Source of the DNA: Streptomyces malaysiensis subsp. samsunensis
GTDB lineage: Bacteria > Actinomycetota > Actinomycetes > Streptomycetales > Streptomycetaceae
Assembly: GCF_024519315.1 (NCBI RefSeq)
Contig: NZ_JANIIC010000024.1
Coordinates: forward strand, 1-64,000
Reading direction: 5' to 3'
Length of the DNA stretch: 64,000 nt
Shown: one piece after another, positions 8,306-17,625 of the stretch
Layout: each line of letters opens with the position of its first letter
How positions within the stretch are numbered: the first letter of the stretch is position 1
Made by a program: the position numbers and the translations under genes
The notes under the pieces: generated by a model
Told to the model about the DNA's origin: nothing
The model's input: only the letters and a program-made list of their open reading frames with translations
Database searches by the model: none

Positions 8306-9479
8306 CGGGCACCTCCATCTCGATCACGGTGCCCTTGCCGGGCGCCGACTCCACGGTCAGACCGCCGCCGACACCGCCGGCCCGGTCCCGCATCGACACC
8401 AGCCCGAGGTGGCGTCCGGCGCGCCGTACGGCCGAGGGGTCGAATCCCCTGCCGTCGTCGGCGACCAGGAGCCGGGCGCCCTGGCCGCGCCGGGCGAGGG
8501 TGACGTCGACCTGCCGCGCGCCGGCGTGGCGCAGCGCGTTGTGCAGGGCCTCCTGGGCCACCCGCAGCACCGCTTCCTCCTGGGCCGCGGGCAGCGCCCG
8601 TACGCCGCGGGAGGCGAAGGTGACATGGGCGGAGTGGGCCCGGTCGAGCACCTGCACCTGCGTCCTCAGCGTCGCCACGAGGCCGTCCTCGTCGAGGGCG
8701 GCGGGGCGCAGCTCCACGACGGCGGAGCGCAGTTCGTCGGCGGCCTCGGCGGCGAGCAGGGCGATCTGCTGGAGCTCCTCCTTGGCGCGGGCGGGGTCGC
8801 GGTCCACCAGAGCCGCGGCCGCCTGGGCGGTCAGCCGCAGCGAGAAGAGCTTCTGGGAGACCGCGTCGTGCAACTCATGGGCGAGCCTGGCCCGCTCCCC
8901 GGCGATGGTGAGCTCGCGGCTGCGCTCGTAGAGCCGGGCGTTGGTCAGGGCGATGGCGGCGTGCTGGGCCAGGATGGACAGCAGCTCCTCGTCCTCGGCG
9001 GTGAATCCGCAGCCGCCCTCGGGCTTGGGACATCGCTTGTTGGCGAGGAATACCGCGCCGAGAACTTCATCGCCGTCGGCAATAGGAAGACCCAAGAAAT
9101 CAGACATAACAGGATGAGCTGATGGCCATCCCTCAAAACGGGCATCCAGTCGCACATCGGCGAGTCGCTGCGGGGTGGCGTCCTTGAGCATCGCGGCGAG
9201 AATGCCGTGCTGGCGGGGCAGCGGTCCGATGGCCTTCCACTGCTCCTCACTCACCCCATCTACTACGAACTGGGCGAAACCTCCGTGGTCGTCCGGAACC
9301 CCCAGAGCGGCATACTCCGCATCGAGCAGCTCACGGGCGGACACAACGATGGTCTTTAGGACATCACGGACTTCCAGATGTCGGCTCATGGCGAGCAGCG
9401 CACCGCTCACCCGACTCAGCCCGGCCTCGGGTCCGTCGGCCCGTCCTTTCGTCATGAGCATTACGTTACCGACCGCCAT
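8298..9479 (-). CDS. GAF-domain sensor histidine kinase (NarX/DesK type)
   Basis: 393 residues from the outermost ATG. GAF domain about 30-190, HisKA_3 dimerisation domain with the phospho-histidine in ARLAHELHDAVSQKLFSLRL, and a C-terminal HATPase domain (N-box EALHNALRHAGA, G-boxes DDGRGFD and GLVSMRDRAGGVGG). No transmembrane helix, so it senses a cytoplasmic signal through the GAF. Alternative ATGs at 9461 and 9455 are equally plausible; none has a good ribosome-binding site. Partner regulator immediately downstream. Confidence 0.9.
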   Translation of the reverse strand: MAVGNVMLMTKGRADGPEAGLSRVSGALLAMSRHLEVRDVLKTIVVSARELLDAEYAALGVPDDHGGFAQFVVDGVSEEQWKAIGPLPRQHGILAAMLKDATPQRLADVRLDARFEGWPSAHPVMSDFLGLPIADGDEVLGAVFLANKRCPKPEGGCGFTAEDEELLSILAQHAAIALTNARLYERSRELTIAGERARLAHELHDAVSQKLFSLRLTAQAAAALVDRDPARAKEELQQIALLAAEAADELRSAVVELRPAALDEDGLVATLRTQVQVLDRAHSAHVTFASRGVRALPAAQEEAVLRVAQEALHNALRHAGARQVDVTLARRGQGARLLVADDGRGFDPSAVRRAGRHLGLVSMRDRAGGVGGGLTVESAPGKGTVIEMEVPGG

Positions 9480-9902
9480 CCGGAGGGCATATCGGCCGGT
9501 CGGCGGCCACCTGATAAGACCTGAGCCCTAGGTCGAACGGCGCACACGGGACCCCCAAAGGGGCTGTTACAAGGGTGGAAAAAACAAACACCCTGAGCAT
9601 TTGCGCGGGCACAGCGCGCAATATGAGAAGCTCCGCGATGTGAGCCCTGACACACGACTTAAATCACTTACGAACGTACTTAGTGGACGTTTCATAGGCG
9701 ACTGAGCGGGGATGACGGCCGTCCGCACGGGCACGAGCGGCCTACTTATCCACTAAGCAGCATCGTATGTCACGCCTTTGCGACAACTTTTTGCGGCAGC
9801 TAAGAATTTCCCCCAGTCGCACGGCGCCGTAGATCCATGAAACGGCGCTCTGCGCGCCGATTTGGCCTGCGACACAAGCGATTGGAAGAGGTCTACTCCG
9901 CC
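9480..9902. other. Long regulatory intergenic region between divergent genes
   Basis: About 420 bp without a gene, distinctly richer in A and T than its surroundings (for example near 9570-9620 and 9760-9810). It carries the promoters of the divergent sensor kinase and the secreted SLT-like protein, and a long-range inverted repeat annotated separately. The start of the SLT-like gene at 9903 is supported by GAAGAGG about 10 bases upstream. Confidence 0.6.
9679..9757 (+). promoter_or_regulatory. Inverted repeat upstream of the SLT-like gene
   Basis: CTTAGTGGA (9679-9687) and TCCACTAAG (9749-9757) are perfect 9-bp complements 61 bp apart, ending about 145 bp before the start codon. They could be the closing helix of a structured leader or a looping operator. 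I could not match it to a known riboswitch. Confidence 0.4.
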
Positions 9903-10673
9903 ATGCCCCTGCCCAGCATCCCCGGTTACAACCGTCTCACCAAGACGCACAAGTACTCCGCCGCCGGTATCGCGGCCGCCGGTGCGGCCGCCATAGCCTT
10001 CGCGGTCGTCCCCGGTGGTGACGCCGGCGCCAAGACCACGGCCCAGGACCTGCCGAACAAGCCGGTCGCCCTCACCTCTCAGAAGGCCGACGCCCAGGCC
10101 CACCACGAGGCCCTGGTCAAGCAGTCCGCCCTCGCCGACAAGCAGGCCAAGGAAGAAGCCGCGGAGAAGAAGGCCGCGGCGGAGGCCGCGAAGAAGAAGG
10201 CCGCGGCGGAGGCGGCCAAGAAGAAGGCGGCGGAAGAGGCCGCCGCGGCCAAGGCCGCTGAGGCGAAGGCCGCCAAGGAGCGCGCCGCCAAGCAGGCCGC
10301 GAGCCGCTCCGCCGCTCGTATCGAGACGGTCGCCGACACGAAGAAGACCTACCCGGACAACCTCGACGGCTGGATCCGCGAATCCCTCGACATCATGAAG
10401 GCGAAGGGCATTCCCGGTAGCTACCAGGGAATCCACCGCAACATCATCCGCGAGTCCGGCGGCAACCCGCGCGCCATCAACCTCTGGGACATCAACGCCC
10501 GCAACGGCGTGCCCTCCAAGGGCCTGCTCCAGGTAATAGCCCCGACCTTCAAGACGTACCACGTCGAGGGCACCTCCTGGGACCCCTACGACCCGGTCGC
10601 GAACATCACCGCCGCCTGCAACTACGCGGCCGCGCGATACGGCTCGATGGACAACGTGAACGGCCCGTACTGA
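9903..10673 (+). CDS. Secreted lytic transglycosylase (SLT)-like protein
   Basis: 256 residues. Hydrophobic segment about 20-40 (YSAAGIAAAGAAAIAFAVVP) acts as signal or anchor. Then a long alanine-lysine coiled coil (about 70-140, built of EAAKKKAAAEA-type runs), then a compact C-terminal domain (WIRESLDIMKAKGIP, IIRESGGNPRAINLWD, GLLQVIAPTFKTYH) of the lysozyme-like SLT fold; the glutamate in IIRES is the expected catalytic residue. It probably remodels peptidoglycan. Monocistronic, ended by a strong terminator. Confidence 0.88.
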   Translation: MPLPSIPGYNRLTKTHKYSAAGIAAAGAAAIAFAVVPGGDAGAKTTAQDLPNKPVALTSQKADAQAHHEALVKQSALADKQAKEEAAEKKAAAEAAKKKAAAEAAKKKAAEEAAAAKAAEAKAAKERAAKQAASRSAARIETVADTKKTYPDNLDGWIRESLDIMKAKGIPGSYQGIHRNIIRESGGNPRAINLWDINARNGVPSKGLLQVIAPTFKTYHVEGTSWDPYDPVANITAACNYAAARYGSMDNVNGPY

Positions 10674-10733
10674 ACCCCGTACCGCTGGTACCGAGCCTCA
10701 ACGGCCTGTGCGGAACCCGGCGTTACGACGCCG

Positions 10734-10777
10734 AAGGGCGACGGCACCCCCTGTGTGCGAGGGGTGCCGTCGCCCTT
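10734..10777. terminator. Strong terminator
   Basis: A perfect 17-bp stem (10734-10750 with 10761-10777) and 10-nt loop between the convergent SLT-like and FHA-ABC genes. Serves both strands. Confidence 0.85.
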
Positions 10778-10797
10778 GTCCCCGACGGTGGTGGCGG

Positions 10798-13458
10798 CTA
10801 CTTGCGCATGACCTCCGGCTCATGGCGGCGCAGCAGCCGTGCGACCACGAAGCCGCACACGATGCCCAGGACGACCAGCGCGACCATGTCGATGCCCCAC
10901 TGGGTCGTGGTGTGCTCCCACAGCGGGTCGGTGTCCAGGGGCTGCTTGCCGTCCCACGGCGCCATCATGTGGCCGGAGCCCGGACCCAGGTCCAGCGTGG
11001 CACCGGCCGCGCCGACCGCCCAGCGGGACGGCATCAGCCAGGCGAACTGCTCCACACCCGGCGATCCGAAGATCTTGAACAGCACACCGGTGAAGACCAC
11101 CTGCACGATGGCGAACATCACCAGCAGCGGCATCGTCTTCTCGGCGGTCTTCACCAGCGAGGAGATGACCAGGCCGAACATCATCGAGGTGAAGCCGATC
11201 GCGATCACGGCCAGGCACAGCTCGGCGGCCGGCGGCATCAGCAGCCCCTCCTCGGGCAGCTTCCGCGTGGAGAGGCCGATCGCGCAGATGATGACGCCCT
11301 GGAGGGCGGTGATCACGCCGAGCACGATCACCTTGGACATCAGATACGCCGAGCGGGAGAGGCCGACGGCCCGTTCCCGTTCGTAGATGACCCGCTCCTT
11401 GATCAGTTCTCGTACGGAGTTGGCCGCTCCGGTGAAACACATACCCACCACGAGGATCAGCAGGATCGTCCCGGCGGCCTGGTTGAACGAGCCCTTCGGC
11501 GCGAACTGGAGGCCGAACTTCGCCGGGATGACGACGCTCACCGCCCCCAGCACGGCGGGCAGGATCACCATGAGCCCCATGAAGCCCCGGTCGGAGCCGA
11601 TCACCGACAGATAGCGGCGGATCAGCGTCCACAGCTGCGAGCCCCAGCTCTGCGGCTTCTGCATCCGGGTCGGCGGGGCCTGGACATGGACCGACTGCGG
11701 GGCCACGGAGTCGAGGTCCGCCGCGTACATCTGGTAGTGCTGCGAACCGCGCCAGCGGCCCGCCCAGTCGTAGTCGCGGTAGTTCTCGAACGCCGAGAAG
11801 ACATCCGCCCAGCTGTCGTAGCCGAAGAAGTTGAGCGCCTCGTCCGGCGGGCCGAAGTAGGCCACCGAGCCGCCCGGCGCCATCACCAGGAGCTTGTCGC
11901 ACAGCGCCAGCTCGGCGACCGAGTGGGTGACCACCAGCACGGTGCGGCCGTCGTCGGCGAGACCGCGCAGCAGCTGCATCACATCGCGGTCCATGCCCGG
12001 GTCGAGACCCGAGGTCGGCTCGTCCAGGAAGATCAGCGACGGCTTGGTGAGCAGCTCCAGCGCGACCGAGACCCGCTTGCGCTGACCGCCGGAGAGCGCG
12101 GTGACCTTCTTCTCCCGGTGGATGTCCAGCTTGAGCTCGCGCAGCACCTCGTCGATCCGGGCCTCGCGCTCGGCCTCGGCGGTGTCACCGGGGAACCGGA
12201 GCTTGGCGGCGTAGCGCAGGGCCTTCTGGACGGTCAGCTCCTTGTGGAGGATGTCGTCCTGGGGCACCAGACCGATGCGCTGGCGCAGCTCGGCGAACTG
12301 CTTGTAGAGGTTCCGGTTGTCGTAGAGGACATCGCCCTGGTTGGCCGGGCGGTAGCCGGTGAGCGCCTTCAGCAGGGTGGACTTGCCGGAGCCGGACGGG
12401 CCGATGACAGCGACGAGGGACTTCTCCGGGACGCCGAAGGAGACGTCCTTGAGGATCTGCTTGCCGCCGTCGACCGTCACCGTCAGATGGCGGGCCGAGA
12501 AGGAGACCTCACCGGTGTCGACGAACTCCTCGAGACGGTCGCCGACCAGCCGGAAGGTGGAGTGACCGACGCCGACGGTGTCGGACGGGCCGATGATCTG
12601 CTGCCGGACCGGCTGACCGTTGACATAGGTGCCGTTGTGGCTGCCGAGGTCACGTATCTCGAAGCGGCCGTCGGGCAGCGCCTGGAACTCGGCGTGGTGG
12701 CGCGAGACCTGGAGATCGGAGACGACCAGGTCGTTCTCCAGCGCACGGCCGATGCGCATCACCCGGCCGGCGGCCAGCTGGTGGAAGGTGGTCGGGCTGC
12801 GGTCGCCCTGGCCGGGCGCGGCGCCGGCCGGGCCGGAGGAGCCGGAGGGACCGGCGCCGGGGACGTTCTGCGCGAGATTGCCCTGCGGGGCCTGGGGCTG
12901 CTGCTGCGGGGGCGCCTGCTGCGGCTGCTGATGGGGCGCCTGCTGCTGCGGGATGAACGCCTGGGGCTGCTGAGGCTGCTGCTGCCAGCCTTGGGGCTGC
13001 GCCTGGGGCGGCTGCCCGCCCGGCTGCGGCCAGCCGCCGGGGCCGGGCTGCTGCGGCGGCTGCTGGGCGGCGGGCTGCTGAGGCTGCTGGGCCTGCTGGG
13101 GCATGCCCATCGCCGCCTGCTGGCCGTAAGCGCCCGCGGCGCCCATCGAGGCACCGCTGCCGGAGACGCTGAGCCGGGGGCCGTCGGTGGCATTGCCGAG
13201 ATGGACGGCCGAACCAGGGCCGATTTCCACCTGTTGAATTCTCTGGCCCTGTACATAGGTGCCGTTGGTGGAACCCTGATCCTCGATGATCCAACTGCGC
13301 CCGCCCCAGCGCACCGTGGCATGTCGCCAGGAGACCCTGGCGTCGTCCAGCACCATGTCGCCCTGCGGGTCACGCCCCAGGCTGTACGACCTCGACGGAT
13401 CAAGTGTCCAGGTCTGTCCGTTCAATTCCAGTACGAGTTCCGGCACTCCATGCCCCAC
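10798..13458 (-). CDS. FHA-domain ABC-2 type transporter (fused ATPase and permease)
   Basis: 886 residues in one chain. FHA domain 1 about 25-75 (SLGRDPQGD, STNGTYVQG). A glutamine/proline-rich linker about 105-195. FHA domain 2 about 215-300 (RIGRALENDLVV, SRHHAEF, HNGTYVNG). ABC ATPase about 315-530 (GPSGSGKST; LSGGQRKRVSVA; LIFLDEPTSGLD). ABC-2 permease about 620-880 with six hydrophobic segments. FHA domains bind phosphothreonine, so export is probably gated by Ser/Thr kinases. GTG start with GGGGG upstream. Substrate unknown. Confidence 0.92.
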   Translation of the reverse strand: MGHGVPELVLELNGQTWTLDPSRSYSLGRDPQGDMVLDDARVSWRHATVRWGGRSWIIEDQGSTNGTYVQGQRIQQVEIGPGSAVHLGNATDGPRLSVSGSGASMGAAGAYGQQAAMGMPQQAQQPQQPAAQQPPQQPGPGGWPQPGGQPPQAQPQGWQQQPQQPQAFIPQQQAPHQQPQQAPPQQQPQAPQGNLAQNVPGAGPSGSSGPAGAAPGQGDRSPTTFHQLAAGRVMRIGRALENDLVVSDLQVSRHHAEFQALPDGRFEIRDLGSHNGTYVNGQPVRQQIIGPSDTVGVGHSTFRLVGDRLEEFVDTGEVSFSARHLTVTVDGGKQILKDVSFGVPEKSLVAVIGPSGSGKSTLLKALTGYRPANQGDVLYDNRNLYKQFAELRQRIGLVPQDDILHKELTVQKALRYAAKLRFPGDTAEAEREARIDEVLRELKLDIHREKKVTALSGGQRKRVSVALELLTKPSLIFLDEPTSGLDPGMDRDVMQLLRGLADDGRTVLVVTHSVAELALCDKLLVMAPGGSVAYFGPPDEALNFFGYDSWADVFSAFENYRDYDWAGRWRGSQHYQMYAADLDSVAPQSVHVQAPPTRMQKPQSWGSQLWTLIRRYLSVIGSDRGFMGLMVILPAVLGAVSVVIPAKFGLQFAPKGSFNQAAGTILLILVVGMCFTGAANSVRELIKERVIYERERAVGLSRSAYLMSKVIVLGVITALQGVIICAIGLSTRKLPEEGLLMPPAAELCLAVIAIGFTSMMFGLVISSLVKTAEKTMPLLVMFAIVQVVFTGVLFKIFGSPGVEQFAWLMPSRWAVGAAGATLDLGPGSGHMMAPWDGKQPLDTDPLWEHTTTQWGIDMVALVVLGIVCGFVVARLLRRHEPEVMRK

Positions 13459-13682
13459 TAGTTGTCCCCCGAGTTCCCCCCTGACACAGGGAGTCTAGGG
13501 ATGGCGAACATCGTGAGGAACTATTTCAGGCTCAGTCCCTTCATCGGAAGTCGGGCTTTGACAAGAGCGCATCTCGGGCGTCGTTGACTCATCCGAAAGG
13601 CCCTCGGAAAGTGGTAATGGCTGACGGATAGTGCGGATCATGGTTTATCCGGGCAACTCGCGATGATCGGGGAGTCGGCGAT

Positions 13683-15173
13683 ATGAGCGCGAGCGGTGGC
13701 GGACGAGTGCCCTGGGGGCCCGCCCTCCTCTCCGCGATCGCGACGGTGAGCTGGGCGTTTCTGGCCATGGCCGGGATCGCCGCGCTCGGTCTGCATCTGA
13801 TCGGCGCCGATGGCGCGGGCGCGCTCGGGCCGATGACCGCCGCGGCGACGGTGCTGGCGGTCGGCGGTTCCGTCACTCCTTATGGCGATGTGTCCGCCTT
13901 CGGGCTGGGGGGCGCCCAGGCCCACGCCGCCATCGATATCGCGCCGCTCGGGGTGAGCCTGGTCGGTGCGCTGCTGCTGGGATGGCTGTTCGTACGGTCG
14001 TTACGGGCCGCGGGCGCGGTGATCGGCCGGGCCGAACTCGCCGTGCGCGCGGGCCTGGTGGCCGTGCTCTTCCTGCTGCTGCTCGCCGGGCTGACCTGGG
14101 TGGGCAACGATACGGTCACGATCGACGGCGCCACGCTCGTCCTCCGCGGCCTGGACAGACGGGCCACCGAGCAGGATCTGCTGAGCCGGCTCCCCGAGCA
14201 GCTGGGCGATATCGCGGAGATCGGCGGCGGGCTGCTGCCGGACCGGCTGGCCGAGCTCGTCGACGCCAAGGCGTCCGTCGGCTTCACCGTGGCGCCGGGC
14301 CGTTCGGTGCTGGGCGGCGCGGTGTGGGTCGTCGCCGTCCTGCTGCTCGCGCTGCTGGCCTCGCGCCGTACACCGCTGCCGCCGGGCGCGCGGGCGCTGC
14401 ACCGCACGGTCCGGCCGGCGGTGTCGGCGATGTGCGGGGCGCTGGTGCTCGCGGTCGGCGCGGGCCTGGTGGCCGGGATCTACGCGGCGGTCGGGGACGA
14501 CCGTCCAGGGCTGGTGCTCGGGTCGGCGCTGCTCGGCGCGCCGGGCGGGGTGTGGATCGGCGTACCGCTGGGGCTGTTCGTCCCCTGGTACGGCAGGGCG
14601 AGCGGCGCGCTGAGGCATGTGCTGCCCGATCCCGTGGACGGTCTGCTCGCCGGGCCGGGCGGGGAGCGGATCACGGTGGGGCGGCTGGCCGAGCTCGACG
14701 GGCGGGTCTGGCTGCTCGTTGCCGCGAGCGTGCTGCTGATGCTCACCGCCGGGGTGCTCACCGCGGCCCGTACGCCCGTGGGGAGCCCGCGGCCGTTCGC
14801 CTTCGCGGGGTGGTGTGCGCTGCGGCTGGGCGTGGTGACCGCGGTCGCGCTGCCGCTGCTGGTGGGGCTGACCGGGGTCTCGGCGGGGGCGAGCCTGTCC
14901 GTGCTCGGCTTCGACGCCTTCGGGGCCGGGCTCGAGCTGCACGGGAACGCTCCGCTCGCACTGGCCCTGGGTGCGGGGTGGGGCGCGGCGGCGGGGGCCG
15001 CCGGAGCGTTCGCGGCCTGGGCCACGGGCGCGGCGGGCCGCCGGGCCGCGGCGCTCGCGCGCGAGGACGTGGTGGCCGCCGCGGCCGCCACACGGCGGCA
15101 GGACGGAGAGGCAGGGGCGAAAGGGGAGGAGGGCGGGGAGGGCGAGGGCCACGACGGCGGGCGCGGCCCATGA
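13683..15173 (+). CDS. Streptophobe-family hydrophobic membrane protein
   Basis: 496 residues with about ten hydrophobic helices (for example ALLSAIATVSWAFLAMAGIA, LVAVLFLLLLAGLTW, VLLLALLAS) and a charged Glu/Gly-rich tail (about 470-496). The pattern matches the very hydrophobic streptophobe family restricted to Streptomyces relatives; function unknown. ATG at 13683 follows GGGGAG. The gene stands alone, divergent from the FHA-ABC gene. Confidence 0.78.
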   Translation: MSASGGGRVPWGPALLSAIATVSWAFLAMAGIAALGLHLIGADGAGALGPMTAAATVLAVGGSVTPYGDVSAFGLGGAQAHAAIDIAPLGVSLVGALLLGWLFVRSLRAAGAVIGRAELAVRAGLVAVLFLLLLAGLTWVGNDTVTIDGATLVLRGLDRRATEQDLLSRLPEQLGDIAEIGGGLLPDRLAELVDAKASVGFTVAPGRSVLGGAVWVVAVLLLALLASRRTPLPPGARALHRTVRPAVSAMCGALVLAVGAGLVAGIYAAVGDDRPGLVLGSALLGAPGGVWIGVPLGLFVPWYGRASGALRHVLPDPVDGLLAGPGGERITVGRLAELDGRVWLLVAASVLLMLTAGVLTAARTPVGSPRPFAFAGWCALRLGVVTAVALPLLVGLTGVSAGASLSVLGFDAFGAGLELHGNAPLALALGAGWGAAAGAAGAFAAWATGAAGRRAAALAREDVVAAAAATRRQDGEAGAKGEEGGEGEGHDGGRGP

Positions 15174-15297
15174 CCTCGCCGATCATGCGAGGGGTGACCT
15201 CACGGCGACCGGGACATGAACGTTCCGCCTCGGCTTGCCGTCCACGGTGCGGGCTGCCGCGCGCGGCGCGCGAACAGCCGGATACGGTGGGAGGACC

Positions 15298-16530
15298 ATG
15301 AGCGCATCGCGGATCCCCCCTGTCACCGCCGTCCCGGACGATGATGTCCCCACCCTCCTTGTCAAGATCTTCGGCAAGGACCGTCCCGGTATCACCGCCG
15401 GGCTCTGCGACACCCTGGCCGCCTACGGCGTGCACATAGTCGACATAGAGCAGGTCGTCACCCGGGGCCGTATCGTGCTGTGCGTCCTGGTCACGGCCCC
15501 CAAGGCCGATGGGGCGGAGGGCGATCTGCGGGCCACCGTGCACAGCTGGGCGGAGTCGATGCGGCTCCAGGCCGAGATCATCTCCGGCCGGGGCGACAAC
15601 CGGCCGCGTGGCACGGGCCGCTCGCACGTCACCGTGCTGGGCAATCCGCTGACCGCCGAGTCGACGGCCGCCATCGCCTCCCGGATCACCGGCACCGGCG
15701 GCAACATCGACCGCATCTTCCGACTGGCGAAGTATCCGGTGACGGCCGTGGAGTTCGAGGTGTCCGGCGCCGAAACGGAACCGCTGCGCACCGCGCTGGC
15801 CATCGAGGCCGCCGACATCGGCGTCGATGTGGCCGTGGTGGCGTCGGGGCTCCAGCGCCGGGCCCAGCGGCTGGTGGTCATGGACGTGGACTCCACCCTG
15901 ATCCAGGACGAGGTGATCGAGCTCTTCGCCGCGCATGCGGGCTGTCAGGCCGAGGTCGCCGAGGTCACGGCCCGGGCGATGCGCGGTGAGCTGGACTTCG
16001 AGCAGTCGCTGCACGCACGGGTCGCGCTGCTGGCCGGCATCGACGAGTCCGTGGTGGAGAAGGTGCGCGCCGAGGTCCGGCTCACGCCCGGCGCCCGTAC
16101 GCTGATCCGCACCCTCAAGCGCCTCGGCTATCAGGTGGGCGTGGTCTCCGGTGGCTTTACGCAAGTCACCGACGATCTCAAGGAGCGTCTTGGGCTGGAC
16201 TTCGCCTCCGCCAACACCCTGGAGATCGTGGACGGCAAGCTGACCGGCCGGGTGATCGGCGAGGTGGTGGACCGGGCGGGCAAGGCCCGGCTGCTGCGGC
16301 GCTTCGCCGCCGAGGCGGGGGTTCCGCTGGTGCAGACGGTCGCGATCGGCGACGGGGCCAACGACCTGGACATGCTGAACGCGGCCGGGCTGGGCGTCGC
16401 CTTCAACGCCAAGCCGGTGGTCCGGGAGGCCGCGCACACCGCCGTGAACGTGCCGTTCCTCGACACCGTGCTGTATCTGCTGGGCGTGACCCGCGACGAG
16501 GTCGAGGCGGCGGACGCACACGAGGACTGA
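15298..16530 (+). CDS. serB: Phosphoserine phosphatase SerB with ACT domain
   Basis: 410 residues. Last step of serine synthesis, hydrolysing O-phosphoserine. N-terminal ACT regulatory region about 15-180 (VKIFGKDRPGITAGLCDTLA), then a HAD phosphatase: motif I VMDVDSTLIQDEV, motif II VVSGGFTQV, lysine and motif III AIGDGANDLDML. ATG at 15298 is preceded by GGGAGG, better than an in-frame ATG at 15235. A hairpin follows the gene. Confidence 0.95.
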   Translation: MSASRIPPVTAVPDDDVPTLLVKIFGKDRPGITAGLCDTLAAYGVHIVDIEQVVTRGRIVLCVLVTAPKADGAEGDLRATVHSWAESMRLQAEIISGRGDNRPRGTGRSHVTVLGNPLTAESTAAIASRITGTGGNIDRIFRLAKYPVTAVEFEVSGAETEPLRTALAIEAADIGVDVAVVASGLQRRAQRLVVMDVDSTLIQDEVIELFAAHAGCQAEVAEVTARAMRGELDFEQSLHARVALLAGIDESVVEKVRAEVRLTPGARTLIRTLKRLGYQVGVVSGGFTQVTDDLKERLGLDFASANTLEIVDGKLTGRVIGEVVDRAGKARLLRRFAAEAGVPLVQTVAIGDGANDLDMLNAAGLGVAFNAKPVVREAAHTAVNVPFLDTVLYLLGVTRDEVEAADAHED

Positions 16531-16575
16531 CCCACGAGGGCTTGAACGCGCCCGCAACGCGCACCAGCCCCGACG

Positions 16576-16672
16576 CACACCGGCCCCCGGCTCCCCGTAC
16601 GACGTACGACGGCGGAGCGGGGGCCGGTGTGCTGGGATCACGCCCGGGGCATCACCCGGGGATCACTCGTGG
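16576..16672. terminator. serB terminator hairpin plus tandem repeat on the sixA-type stop
   Basis: CACACCGGCCCCCGGCTCC (from 16576) pairs with its complement ending at 16631, with one bulge: an 18-bp stem. It is followed by three 12/13-bp tandem units (GGATCACGCCCGG, GGCATCACCCGG, GGATCACTCGTGG; 16635-16672). The third holds the TGA stop of the convergent phosphatase gene. Confidence 0.75.
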
Positions 16673-17181
16673 GGCGCCCAGAAGCTGGTGAGACGTCCGC
16701 AGCCGATCTCGACCGACTTCCACGAACCGCTGAAGGTCACGACCGCGAACGCGGAGGTGGGGAAGGCACCGCGGTCCATGCGCTCCTTGGCACCCTCGTC
16801 GGCCTCGCCCGCCAGCGCGTCGGCGAGGCCGTGCATCCCGGGGTTGTGGCCGAGGACCATCAGGTCGGTGATGTCGTCGGCGGTCTCGTTGATCACCTCG
16901 ATGAGCTGACCGACCGGGGCGTCGTACAGCCGCTCCTCGTAGACGGTCTTGGGGCGCCGCGGCAGCTCATGGACCACCAGCTTCCAGGTCTCGCGGGTGC
17001 GCAGCGCGGTGGAGCAGAGGGTGAGTTCGGGGGTGAGACCGGCCTCCGCGATCCGGCGCCCGGCGATCGGGGCGTCCTTGCGGCCGCGCTCCGCGAGCGG
17101 GCGCTCATGGTCGGCCACCTGGGGCCAGTCGGCCTTGGCGTGTCGAAGGAGGACAATCCTGCGGGGCACATCGACGCTCAT
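16663..17181 (-). CDS. SixA-type phosphohistidine phosphatase (histidine phosphatase family)
   Basis: 172 residues. The phosphoglycerate-mutase-like RHG motif appears as LLRHAKADWP (catalytic histidine and arginine), with a second histidine in MVLGHNPGMHGLADAL. SixA dephosphorylates phosphohistidine on signalling or PTS proteins in enterics; the substrate here is unknown. ATG at 17181 gives the usual length; in-frame upstream sequence to 17649 is unlike protein. Confidence 0.9.
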   Translation of the reverse strand: MSVDVPRRIVLLRHAKADWPQVADHERPLAERGRKDAPIAGRRIAEAGLTPELTLCSTALRTRETWKLVVHELPRRPKTVYEERLYDAPVGQLIEVINETADDITDLMVLGHNPGMHGLADALAGEADEGAKERMDRGAFPTSAFAVVTFSGSWKSVEIGCGRLTSFWAPHE

Positions 17182-17297
17182 GCGTCCCAGCTTCGCATGA
17201 ATCGGTGCAGGAGGCGCAGGGTGTTGGAACGACCTCGTCAAACGTGAGCACACCCGCGATACCGGCGGACACGGCTGATCACCACCGCCTACGGTGG

Positions 17298-17516
17298 TCA
17301 CCCCACCGCGTCCCCGAAGGCCCGGTGCACCAACTCCACGACCTGCGAGACCGGCCCGGAGCCGCCGCTCTCGGCATGGGCGGCGGTGGGCCCGGTGAGC
17401 AGAAGCAGCAGCGCCCCGAAGGCCACCGCCGGCAGAGCGACGGCCCACCACGGCAGCCGGGCGTCCACGCCGCTGACCGCCGGGTGTACGGACCGGGTAC
17501 GCGTGCGGGCGGACAT
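17298..17516 (-). CDS. Small single-pass membrane or secreted protein
   Basis: 72 residues with one hydrophobic helix (LPWWAVALPAVAFGALLLLL) followed by an AHAESGG signal-peptidase-like site and a short helical tail (VSQVVELVHRAFGDAVG). A GGAGG site sits 8 bases before the ATG at 17516, strong support for translation. No family recognised. It is downstream of the MFS exporter and its small partner. Confidence 0.65.
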   Translation of the reverse strand: MSARTRTRSVHPAVSGVDARLPWWAVALPAVAFGALLLLLTGPTAAHAESGGSGPVSQVVELVHRAFGDAVG

Positions 17517-17625
17517 GGAATCGCCTCCGGATCGCCGAACGTGTCGTTGGTTCGACGGTACGGAGCGGGCGGCGCCGCTCCCATCCGGTGAGCCACCCAG
17601 TTACCCCTGAGCCCAGCCCCCTAAG

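Noticed and set aside
9480..9902. c-di-AMP (ydaO) riboswitch call
   Set aside because: Gene context fits, but I could not find the conserved core by eye. Kept only as a finding.
10708..13461. A 917-codon forward open frame opposite the FHA-ABC gene
   Set aside because: It mirrors the real gene codon for codon. Its product is low-complexity His/Gln/Leu/Arg sequence with no domains, while the reverse strand carries complete FHA and ABC motifs.
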